A stretch of DNA of 43,451 nt, from positions 1 through 43,451 of the forward strand of contig CAZAKT010000013.1 in NCBI GenBank assembly GCA_964486135.1. The letters are read 5' to 3'. Each line of letters opens with the position of its first letter. Position 1 is the first letter of the stretch. Position numbers and translations under genes: made by a program. Below are positions 31,405 through 39,100 of this stretch, piece by piece. Origin of the DNA: UBA4923 sp964486135. GTDB lineage: Bacteria; Bacillota; Clostridia; Saccharofermentanales; DTU023. The notes beneath the pieces were generated by a model that had not been told where the DNA came from, did no database searches, and worked only from the letters and a program-made list of their open reading frames with translations.

Positions 31405-32598
31405 TCAACTGTCAGCAGGCCTCTCAACCTGCTTGACTGTCCCCTCCAGCACCCGGTAGTAGTGGACGGGGCCCGACCAGCTTCCAGCGTCCTCCGCCTC
31501 CCCGATCTGCCCCGGTTCAGTGGCGGTAAGAAAGACCTGATGGTCCCGGATCACCTCCATGAGGCGGGATCTTCTGGAGGAATCCAGTTCCGACATGACA
31601 TCGTCGAGGAGGAGGATGGGTTTCTCCCCTGTTATCTCATTCAAAAGCATTAGCTCGGCAATCTTCAAGGCCAGGACAGCAGACCGCTGCTGGCCTTGGG
31701 AGGCGTAAAGCCTGGCGTCGGACCCGTTGAGGGTAATCAGGAGGTCGTCCCGGTGCGGACCCTGGGAGGTACTGCCCCGGAGCAGATCATCCTCCCGTGA
31801 CCGGGCCAGCCTTTCCCGGTAGAGCTCGGCAATCCCCGACCGGTCCAGGCTGGCTTCCAGGCCGGTAAAGCCCCTGTACTGGATATCCAGTGCCTCCCTT
31901 GAGGCGGTGAGATGCTGGAGGGAGAGGGCCGCGTAAGCTGTCAGTCGGGCCGTATAGTCCAGCCTCTTTTCAAGCAGGGCGGCCGCCTGTTCCGACAGGG
32001 CCTGATCCCACACTTCAAGCTGGGCCTGGGGGGAGTGGAAGCTCTCAGCCCCCCTCCTTCCCGGATCCGACCGGAGCTTTTTCAAGAGTCTGTTCCGGTG
32101 GGCAAGGATACGCCAGAACTCCTGAAGGTCCCGGAAATAGGACCGGTCGGTCCTGGAGATCAGGATATCGAGAAAACGCCGCCGCTCGGCCGGCCCGTCC
32201 TTGACGATCTGGAGATCTTCGGGGGCAAAGATGATGGCATGGAAAAGACCCATCATATCGGCCAGTCTTTCGACGGCCAAGTCGTTATAGCGAATGATCC
32301 TGGCCGGCTGGCCCTGGCGTTCAGATACCCGCCTGTATTCGATGGAGACGGTCTCGGGGATGCCCCGGTCGGTTACAAAGGCGACCCGGGTCCGGTAAAA
32401 GTCGCTTCCCTGTCTGACCAGCTCCTCGTCCCGCCCCGTCCGGTGGGAACGGGCGCAGGTACAAAGATAGATCGCCTCCAGCAGATTGGTCTTGCCTTGC
32501 GCGTTCGGCCCGAAAAGGATATGGGTGCCGCCCGGGAAGTCAAGCTTGAGACTCTGGTAGTTTCGAAAATCAGTCAGCTCGACGGAACAAAGGCGCAT
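31405..32598 (-). CDS. recF: DNA replication and repair protein RecF
   Basis: A 397 aa SMC-like ATPase that loads RecA at gaps with RecO and RecR. Walker A GPNAQGKTN (30-38) lies close behind LTDFRNYQSLKLDF. The signature region TSQGPHRDDLLI comes late, followed by RLYASQGQQRSAVLALKIAEL and Walker B ILLLDDVMSELD, as in all RecF proteins. ATG; it begins 7 bp after the dnaN stop with only a weak ribosome site, so it is probably translated by coupling. The small S4-domain gene (yaaA) that often separates dnaN and recF in Firmicutes is absent. Confidence 0.96.
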   Translation of the reverse strand: MRLCSVELTDFRNYQSLKLDFPGGTHILFGPNAQGKTNLLEAIYLCTCARSHRTGRDEELVRQGSDFYRTRVAFVTDRGIPETVSIEYRRVSERQGQPARIIRYNDLAVERLADMMGLFHAIIFAPEDLQIVKDGPAERRRFLDILISRTDRSYFRDLQEFWRILAHRNRLLKKLRSDPGRRGAESFHSPQAQLEVWDQALSEQAAALLEKRLDYTARLTAYAALSLQHLTASREALDIQYRGFTGLEASLDRSGIAELYRERLARSREDDLLRGSTSQGPHRDDLLITLNGSDARLYASQGQQRSAVLALKIAELMLLNEITGEKPILLLDDVMSELDSSRRSRLMEVIRDHQVFLTATEPGQIGEAEDAGSWSGPVHYYRVLEGTVKQVERPADS

Positions 32599-32605
32599 GG
32601 CTGGC

Positions 32606-33706
32606 CTATCTGCGAAGCGGCAGGATCATATAAAAGTACTGATCTCCGGACTCCGGTTTTATGGAACAGGGCTGCAGACTGCCACTGAAGGTCAGGACTA
32701 CTTGTTCATCACTGATTTCACGGAGGGCCTCAATGAAAAAGCGGGGATTGAAATCAATCTCGACCTTTTCCCCCGACAGGGCGACCGGGATCTCCTCACG
32801 GGCGGTCCCGATATCGGTCTTGGACTCTATGGTCAGGGTATCCTCGTCAGGCATACTGAAGACCACGGGGAAGCGGCGGTCATCCGTGTCGATCATGATG
32901 GAGGCCCGGATAACGGCCGCGAGCAGGACCTCAGGCGATATCATAAGGCTGGTGTCAGCGTCCCGGGGCAGGATGCTCCTGTAATTCAAAAACTCACCCC
33001 GGATCAGGCGGGTCACCACCTTGACCTCCCCCCGGTTGAAAATAATGTAGTTGTGCGAGGGGGATATCACGACCTCCTCGTCCGTGTCCTGCATGATCCG
33101 GGCTATCTCGCTCATGGCCTTGGAGGGGATGATGATATTTGCGTTTATCTCCATGCCGGGAATCTCCTCCTTGCGCACGGCAAGGCGGAAACCGTCCAAG
33201 GCGACCAGGGTCAGGGTTTCATTCTCACAGATCATGTTGAGACCCATGAGGATAGGCCGGCTTTGATCCGTGCTGACGGCGAAGATGGTCTGGTTGATCA
33301 TCTCTTTCAGGGTACTCTGCTTGAGGCTGATTTTTGATTCCTCCTCGATGAAGAGGATCTCAGGGTATTGGTCGGCGGCGAAACCCCGGATATTGAAGAC
33401 ACTCTTGCCACTCTCAACCACCAGGACCGTCTCATCCTTGATGGCCAGGTAGACATGGTTGTCGGGAAGTTTTCGGACCACCTCGGAAAGGACCCTGGCG
33501 GGGACCACCAGCCCCCCCTTGTGGGAAATGTCAGCCTCCATACGGTATTCAATACCGGTTTCACTGTCATAACCCGTCAGGACCAGTTCCTGGTCAGCTT
33601 TCAAGAGGATCCCGTCCAGGATGGGGTTGGTCGAACGGGTGGAGACCGCCCGCTGAACGGTTGAAATTGCGTCCATCAATTGGTTTCTTGAGCATGTAAG
33701 TTTCAT
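32606..33706 (-). CDS. dnaN: DNA polymerase III beta subunit (sliding clamp)
   Basis: A 366 aa ring-forming clamp that holds DNA polymerase III on DNA. It has the three-fold repeated clamp fold, starting MKLTCSRNQLMDAISTVQRAVS, with PILDGILLKA, GYDSETGI, VVPARVLSEVVRKL, LDGFRLAVR, the PSKAMSEIARI segment and the C-terminal pocket strand YFYMILPLR. ATG with GGCAGGAGGC in front. It is the second gene of the dnaA-dnaN-recF-remB-gyrB run and is separated from dnaA by 244 bp of origin sequence. Confidence 0.97.
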   Translation of the reverse strand: MKLTCSRNQLMDAISTVQRAVSTRSTNPILDGILLKADQELVLTGYDSETGIEYRMEADISHKGGLVVPARVLSEVVRKLPDNHVYLAIKDETVLVVESGKSVFNIRGFAADQYPEILFIEEESKISLKQSTLKEMINQTIFAVSTDQSRPILMGLNMICENETLTLVALDGFRLAVRKEEIPGMEINANIIIPSKAMSEIARIMQDTDEEVVISPSHNYIIFNRGEVKVVTRLIRGEFLNYRSILPRDADTSLMISPEVLLAAVIRASIMIDTDDRRFPVVFSMPDEDTLTIESKTDIGTAREEIPVALSGEKVEIDFNPRFFIEALREISDEQVVLTFSGSLQPCSIKPESGDQYFYMILPLRR

Positions 33707-33950
33707 TTTCAGTGCCTCCTGCCAGCCTGTCGTCCTCTAAGATATTTCACCTTCCTCTTCATATGTCTGTAGAAAGTGTGAAAAACCCTTCCTGTTTGAG
33801 TCCCAGTCGGCCTTTACGCCTGTTACTAATCCGTTGATTGTCTGTGATCCCTTTGTTGAGATCCCGGCTTATTCACAATTTGTGGTTTGTGCACATTGGC
33901 TTAACACGGTGTTGACAAGGAATTATCAACAAATGATCATAACTTGTTAA
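33707..33950. other. oriC, dnaA-dnaN intergenic part
   Basis: 244 bp without a gene and AT-richer than its surroundings. DnaA-box-like 9-mers: TTATTCACA at 33869-33877 (plus), TTATCAACA at 33923-33931 (plus) and the weak TAATTAACA at 33945-33953 (minus, running into the dnaA stop). A TTGTGCACA stretch lies around 33887. In Bacillus the unwinding region is between dnaA and dnaN, so I expect opening here, but the element cannot be proved by eye. Confidence 0.75.
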
Positions 33951-35300
33951 TTATTGCAGCCGCGTTTCAATATTATTGACGGCATCCGCAAGCGCCGCGT
34001 CACTTGTCAGGCTCTCTGAAATTTTATCACAGGCGTGCAGGACCGTCGCGTGGTTCTTACCGCCGAAGGCATTGCCGATCTCCTTCAGCGTCTTATTCAA
34101 TTTCTTCCGGCAAAGATACATGGCGATCTGTCGCGGCTCCACGATATCCTGGCTCCGCTGGCGGGACTTGAGGTCATCGACGGTGACGCCGTAGTAGTGG
34201 GCCACGATTTCCATAATCAGAGGGAAATCCAGGGGCTTGACCGCGCCCGGCTGGATGAGACTTTGGAGGGCCTGGCGGGCAGTGTCCAGGGTGACCTCCG
34301 TCCCGATCATCTGGAGGGCGCTGATGGTCTTGAAGGCTCCCTCGATCTCGCGGACATTGGAGGTGATATTGTCGGCGATGTACTCGATGATATCCGGGTC
34401 CAGGTCGACCCCATTGGTCCGGCCCAGATTCTTCAGGATGGCGATCCGGGTCTCGTAATCGGGTGGCTGTATGTCGATGGTCAGCCCGCTGATAAAACGG
34501 GTGCGGAGCCTGTCCGTCAGCGAGGCCAGGCTCTGGGGCGGCTTGTCGCAGGTGAGGATGATATTTTTTCCCGACTCGTAAAGGGCATTGAAGGTGTAGA
34601 AGAATTCGACCTGCATGCGCTCCTTGGACTCGATGAACTGGATGTCGTCGATCAGCAGCATATCGGCCAGGCGGTAGTGGTTGCGGAAGGCCTCAAAATC
34701 ATTTTTCTGGATACAGCTGATGAATTCGTTGACGAATTGCTCCGATTGGACATAGACCACCCGCTTGTGGGGGAAGTCGTGCCTGACCTGGTTTCCGATG
34801 GCCTGCATGAGGTGGGTCTTCCCAAGACCTGACCCGCCGTAGAGAAAGAGGGGGTTGTAATTGCTGGGGCTTTCCATGGAGGCGATCGCCACCGAGGCCG
34901 CGTGCGCGAAATTGTTTCCGGGCCCGACGATGAAGGTGGAGAAGGAGTAGTCGGGATTGAGTTTCCCGAACTGGAAGGATCCGTTGCCGCCATTCACCTC
35001 AGCGGTCTGGCGGTTGGTGAGCTCCTCCTGTGAGGGTACGCTACCGTCCGCCCGGACGGCGATTTCCAGGGCATAATGGACCCGGGTCAGCTCCCGGAGT
35101 GAACCCTCGATCAACTCCCGGTGCCGTCCGATGTATTCCAGGGCGAATTCATTGGGTACGGAGAGGCCGAAGGTGCGCTCATCAGGAAGATAGGGTTTCG
35201 CCTTGGAAAACCAGGTATTGTAGGTAAGCGGATTAATTTGCTTGCTCAGTGTCTGCGTGCACACGGAGTCCCAGATCGAATCAGCGCTTATTCTTGCCAT
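33951..35300 (-). CDS. dnaA: Replication initiator DnaA
   Basis: Initiates replication by opening oriC. 449 aa in four domains: N-terminal MARISADSIWDSV...LTYNTWFSKA (I), a linker of about 30 residues (II), AAA+ with Walker A GGSGLGKT (145-152), Walker B LLIDDIQF and SGLTIDIQPPDYETR (III), and the C-terminal helix-turn-helix (IV). Domain IV has EPRQIAMYLCRKKLNKTLKEIG but its recognition helix reads GKNHATV (414-420) where the family usually has GRDHTTV. The Asp-to-Asn and Thr-to-Ala changes sit at residues that contact bases in E. coli DnaA. The ATG at 35300 has AAGGAG only far upstream; a TTG at 35333, with GGAG five bases before, is the alternative start. Confidence 0.97.
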   Translation of the reverse strand: MARISADSIWDSVCTQTLSKQINPLTYNTWFSKAKPYLPDERTFGLSVPNEFALEYIGRHRELIEGSLRELTRVHYALEIAVRADGSVPSQEELTNRQTAEVNGGNGSFQFGKLNPDYSFSTFIVGPGNNFAHAASVAIASMESPSNYNPLFLYGGSGLGKTHLMQAIGNQVRHDFPHKRVVYVQSEQFVNEFISCIQKNDFEAFRNHYRLADMLLIDDIQFIESKERMQVEFFYTFNALYESGKNIILTCDKPPQSLASLTDRLRTRFISGLTIDIQPPDYETRIAILKNLGRTNGVDLDPDIIEYIADNITSNVREIEGAFKTISALQMIGTEVTLDTARQALQSLIQPGAVKPLDFPLIMEIVAHYYGVTVDDLKSRQRSQDIVEPRQIAMYLCRKKLNKTLKEIGNAFGGKNHATVLHACDKISESLTSDAALADAVNNIETRLQ

Positions 35301-35641
35301 GGTAAAATTACAACGTCTCCTTCCCGATTCCAAAACCTCTCCAGTTTTAAGATGAGGGTGAAAACTATCCTACCAGAAAAGAAGCTGTCGCGAAAGGCTG
35401 AAAGCCTCAATCCGTCAATGATTTTCCGCTTGAAGGGCCCATCTCACAACCAACATTTTGTGGCTTGCAGCCTGTTGATTGTTAATAACTTTGTTGATAA
35501 AACTTTCCCTTCCTTCCCGATCCTTGATCCATCGGATTTCGTTTCCAAAAACTTGCCTTCAGCCCGGAAAAACTTACGGAATTTCCCGATTTCCTGTTGA
35601 TAACTTGTTGATTATTCAAAAATAAAATGTTGAAAACACTT
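35301..35641. other. oriC, region upstream of dnaA with DnaA boxes
   Basis: About 340 bp with no gene, clearly AT-richer than its neighbours. On the minus (dnaA) strand it holds TTATCAACA at 35595-35603 and 35492-35500, TTATTAACA at 35480-35488, and near-boxes TAATCAACA at 35606-35614 and CAATCAACA at 35473-35481. They form two small clusters with about 11-12 bp between starts. All share A at the sixth position instead of the consensus C. Two-cluster organisation around dnaA is the Bacillus/Clostridia pattern. An inverted repeat AGGCT-GAA-AGCCT lies at 35395-35407. Confidence 0.85.
35367..35375 (-). promoter_or_regulatory. Probable dnaA promoter (extended -10)
   Basis: Minus strand TGGTAGGAT (TGnTAnnAT), 66 bases before the ATG at 35300, with no clear -35. 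It lies between the box clusters and the gene, so DnaA could repress its own promoter. Confidence 0.4.
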
Positions 35642-36796
35642 TTACCTGCCTTCAGCCATAAGGCCGGAAAGGGCTTCGAGCGCAGTATCGATCTCTTCCT
35701 CCGTATTGCTGGCCCCGAAGGAGAAGCGGACCGCCCCCGAGGGGAAGGTGCCCAGGCTCTGGTGGGCCAGGGGGGAGCAGTGGAGGCCCACCCGGGTCAG
35801 GATCTGCCATCTTTTTTCCAGCTGGTGGGCGATCAGGGCATTGTCGGCGTCGGGGAAATCGAGGGCAGCCACGGCCGTCCGGCCCTCCAGGCCTGGAAGG
35901 CCCGCCAGGGCGATGCCGGGGATGAGTCCGATTCCCTGGAGGAAACGGGCCAGAAGCCTTTCTTTTCGCTGCCGGAGGGTCTCAAGTCCCTGGGATTCAA
36001 GATGGATCAAGGCGGCACGCAGGCCCAGGATCCCAGGCAGGTTGACCGTCCCGCTTTCATACTTGTCGGGCAAAAAGGAGGGTTGGTCGAAACTGTTCGA
36101 ACGGCTGCCCGTCCCACCGACCACCAGGGGCTCCAGTTCCTCCGCCAAGGCCTTGGTCAGGAGGAAACCGCCGGTCCCCTGGGGACCCCCCAGGGCCTTG
36201 TGTCCGGTAAAGGCCAGAAAATCAATCCCCATGCCCTGCATAGAGATGGGGATGGCGCCGGCAGTCTGGGCGGCATCGACGGCAAATAGTATGTTCTTAG
36301 ACCGGCAGAGTCTGCCAATCTCCTCCAGGGGGAGGAGGGTTCCACAGACATTGGAGGCATGGAGGGTGACGATCGCCTTGGTAGCCGGCTCGATCTTTTC
36401 TTCAAAGGCGGCAGGGCTTACCTGGCCATAAGAATTGGCCGGGGCGATGGAATAACGGATCCGGCCCTTTTTCGCCAGCCGGGTCAGGGGCCGCATGACG
36501 GCATTGTGTTCCATGCCGCTCACGACGACATGGTCGCCCGGCTGGAGGATCCCCTCCAGGAACAAGTTGAGTGAGAAGGTAACGCCGGAGCTGAGGATGA
36601 CCCGCCTGGGATCGTCCAGCCCAAAAAGCTCGGCCAGGCGGACCCGGGTGTCCAGGACCCGTGCCTCAACACCGTAGGCCTCCTGGTAATTGCCCCTGCC
36701 GATATTCACCCCCTCCTCCTCGATGAAGGTCTTCATGGCGTCGCCGACACCGGGCGCCTTGGGGAAGGAGGTACTGCTTTGGTCAAGATAGATCAT
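35642..36796 (-). CDS. Cysteine desulfurase-like class V aminotransferase
   Basis: A 384 aa PLP enzyme of the NifS/SufS-like family (the subgroup that opens MIYLDQSSTSFPKAP). GRGNYQEAYGVEARVLDTR, ILSSGVTFSLN, GMEHNAVMRPL and VVDAAQ-type Asp are followed by the PLP lysine in AFTGHKALGGPQGTGGF. The persulfide cysteine is likely the one in VGLHCSPLAHQSLGT, and RFSFG closes the motif set. Such enzymes take sulfur from cysteine, or act on related amino acids; the specific role is unknown. The ATG at 36796 has GAAGG six bases upstream. It overlaps the end of nadE by 14 bp and reads towards dnaA, in the place where rpmH and rnpA normally lie. Confidence 0.88.
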   Translation of the reverse strand: MIYLDQSSTSFPKAPGVGDAMKTFIEEEGVNIGRGNYQEAYGVEARVLDTRVRLAELFGLDDPRRVILSSGVTFSLNLFLEGILQPGDHVVVSGMEHNAVMRPLTRLAKKGRIRYSIAPANSYGQVSPAAFEEKIEPATKAIVTLHASNVCGTLLPLEEIGRLCRSKNILFAVDAAQTAGAIPISMQGMGIDFLAFTGHKALGGPQGTGGFLLTKALAEELEPLVVGGTGSRSNSFDQPSFLPDKYESGTVNLPGILGLRAALIHLESQGLETLRQRKERLLARFLQGIGLIPGIALAGLPGLEGRTAVAALDFPDADNALIAHQLEKRWQILTRVGLHCSPLAHQSLGTFPSGAVRFSFGASNTEEEIDTALEALSGLMAEGR

Positions 36797-39083
36797 GGTC
36801 ATCCTTCCCTTTGTCTGCCAGGTAGGATTCAAGCTCCCGGACCCAAAGGTCGGGAAAGGCGTCCCCTGGCATCTGCCAGGCCGTGGCGGGAAGGAGCCGC
36901 CAGGGGAAGGCGGCAACCCCCTCGGGCGAGGCGGTCCGTTTGAACTGGTGCTTGAAAAAGCGGCGGATGAAGACGGTCAGCCATCCCTGGATCTCCGCCC
37001 CCTTGTAAAGGCCCTCGAAATCCCGACAGGCCAGCTCATAGACAGCCGATACCTTCCAGCCCTGGAAGATGAGATGCCAGAGGAAAAAATCGATCAGCTC
37101 ATAGGGGCCGATGACCTCCTCGGTCAGCTGGACCAGCTGGTCTTCCGGGCCGGTCGGGAGCAGTTCCGGGGAGACGGGCCGGGCCAGGATGGTCCGGAGG
37201 GCGGCCGCGGCGGCCTGGGCCCTGTCTCCGGCGGGGAAGAGGGGGGACTCCCCCTTGGCCAGGAGGTCGGCTGCCAGCCGGGTCATCTCGCGGATCACGG
37301 TCTTGGCCAGGGAGGCGTTGACGGCGTACATGGACATCTGGTCGGCATTATAGGTGCACCAGCCAAGGGCCAGTTCAGAAAGGTCGCCCGTCCCAACCAC
37401 CATGCCCCCCTCCAGATTGGACAGGTCCATAAGGATCTGGGTCCGCTCACGGGCCTGGGCGTTTTCGAAGGTCACGTCTTCTTTTTTTCCATCATGACCG
37501 ATGGCCTTGAGGTGGAGGTCAACGGCTGGCCCGATGGGGATCTCGCGAAAATCCGCGCCAGCGGCCTCCCCCAGGATCCGGGCCAGTTCCCCGGATTTCT
37601 CAGAACTGCCAGGACCGGGCAGGTAGAGGGCCAGGAGGTCAGAGGCCGGCCGGTCGAGGAGGCGGAGGGCCTCCAGTGACACCAGGAGGGCAACAGCGGA
37701 ATCCAGGCCGCCCGAGAGGCCCAGGACAGGCCTGGCCTTGAGGAAGTCCAGCCTGTCGGCCAGGCCCTGGGCCTGGATGGCCAGGGTCTCCTGGTAGAAG
37801 CTGACGGGATCGAGTTCCTGCCGCATGAGGAAGGGGAAGCGGGCCCAGTCTTTAGGCGAGGCTTCCTCTGCCCTCCCGGTTTTAAGGATGTTCCACCGGC
37901 TCCCCCGGTCACTTCTTATGCGGAAGAGGTCACCTGCCGCCAGATCGGCCAGGGTGAGGCCGGTCGTGTAGGGCTGGCCTTCGGCCAGGACCCGGCCGTC
38001 CGCCATGATGAGCCGGTGGCCGGCATAGACACCGGCGCTGGATGATTCCCCCTTGCCGGCTCCGGCATAGAGGACGATGCTGTGGTCCCGGAGGGAACGC
38101 CGGATCAGTTCCCGCCTGATGCGGCGGTAGTCGCCTGTCCACTCCATACGGGCATCGGCGATGGCCGCGACCGGGATGGTGCCGTGCGAAAGGGCATCCT
38201 GGGCATGGGCCGGCTCGAAGTTGAAGAGCCTGACCTCCCGGCAGTCCTTGACATCCCGGGGGAGGAGGGAGGGCCTGACCGCCAGGCAGGGGATGACGGT
38301 ACAAAGGTTGACAAAACGAAAGGAGAAGGAGAGGAGGTTTTGAGCCGTCATCTCACAGAGGGGGAATTCAAAGGATACCTGGCCACTGGCAGGGGTCTTT
38401 TCGGGGGGGAGGGGCTGGTCCAGGCCCAGCCGGAGGATGGTGGGGCATTCGGCGGGAGGGAGCTGGATTTCCGTGATGCCCTCCTGGTCGGCCCCGTCCC
38501 CAGCGGCTATCAGTTCGCAGGAAAAGTCCTCCGGGCTACCCGGATCCTGGGCAAAGGGATCGGAAAACCAGCGCCTTTCCTCCCTTGATAAATAGGCGGC
38601 CGGTGTCATACCGACGATTCCACCCCGGTAGAGGAGGGCGGTCGCCTTGAAGAGACGGCCCTCCAGTCTCAAGGGGAGGGATAAGAGGACCAGGATCTGT
38701 GAATCGGCGGTGGCCCGGGTGATCCGGGCCAGGCTTTCCAGGCAGGCATCCTGCAAGCTCCTCTGAAAGAAGAGGTCGCCAGCGGACCGGCCTGTCAGCG
38801 CCATATCGGAGAAGAGGAGGACATCGGCCCCTGCCTGGGTGGCCTCCTCGATCAGGGCGAGGATCTGGCCCTCATTGTAGTCGACCTGACCCAGGCGGAT
38901 CTCTGGCGTCGCCAGGGCGACCCGGATATCACGGTAGCCTTCCAGCTCCCCGGTCGCGGCCAGCTCAAGGGTCAGGCTTTCATCCAGGCCCAGGGTCAAG
39001 CTGGCCGGTCTTTCGACCGTCAGGGTATCCGTCCCCTCACCGGGCGGCCTGCCCGCGTTTTGCTCTTCCCGCTCAGACTTCAT
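36783..39083 (-). CDS. nadE: Glutamine-type NAD+ synthetase with degenerate glutaminase domain
   Basis: Amidates deamido-NAD+ to NAD+ with ATP. 766 aa: a 50-residue N-terminal extension, a nitrilase-fold domain (about 53-430) and an intact synthetase domain with PP-loop LSGGLDS (456-462), FENAQARERTQILMDLSN and VVGTGDLSELALGWCTYNADQMSMYAVN. The nitrilase domain is damaged: the general base is Asp93 (FSDMALTG, normally PEL), the catalytic Lys is Ala162 (TPAAYL, normally VPKxYL), and the ICEDLW motif is not recognisable, with Cys281 in DCREV the nearest candidate. About 65 extra residues lie between the Lys and Cys positions. I infer ammonia use. It overlaps the next gene by 14 bp and follows pepP by 17 bp. 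ATG with GGGAGG. Confidence 0.92.
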   Translation of the reverse strand: MKSEREEQNAGRPPGEGTDTLTVERPASLTLGLDESLTLELAATGELEGYRDIRVALATPEIRLGQVDYNEGQILALIEEATQAGADVLLFSDMALTGRSAGDLFFQRSLQDACLESLARITRATADSQILVLLSLPLRLEGRLFKATALLYRGGIVGMTPAAYLSREERRWFSDPFAQDPGSPEDFSCELIAAGDGADQEGITEIQLPPAECPTILRLGLDQPLPPEKTPASGQVSFEFPLCEMTAQNLLSFSFRFVNLCTVIPCLAVRPSLLPRDVKDCREVRLFNFEPAHAQDALSHGTIPVAAIADARMEWTGDYRRIRRELIRRSLRDHSIVLYAGAGKGESSSAGVYAGHRLIMADGRVLAEGQPYTTGLTLADLAAGDLFRIRSDRGSRWNILKTGRAEEASPKDWARFPFLMRQELDPVSFYQETLAIQAQGLADRLDFLKARPVLGLSGGLDSAVALLVSLEALRLLDRPASDLLALYLPGPGSSEKSGELARILGEAAGADFREIPIGPAVDLHLKAIGHDGKKEDVTFENAQARERTQILMDLSNLEGGMVVGTGDLSELALGWCTYNADQMSMYAVNASLAKTVIREMTRLAADLLAKGESPLFPAGDRAQAAAAALRTILARPVSPELLPTGPEDQLVQLTEEVIGPYELIDFFLWHLIFQGWKVSAVYELACRDFEGLYKGAEIQGWLTVFIRRFFKHQFKRTASPEGVAAFPWRLLPATAWQMPGDAFPDLWVRELESYLADKGKDDHDLS

Positions 39084-39100
39084 GGTCTGCCTCCCGCTTC

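Noticed and set aside
35301..35641. rpmH or a small protein gene upstream of dnaA
   Set aside because: I looked for the KRTxQPxxRKR ribosomal protein L34 pattern on both strands and found nothing; the segment holds DnaA boxes only.
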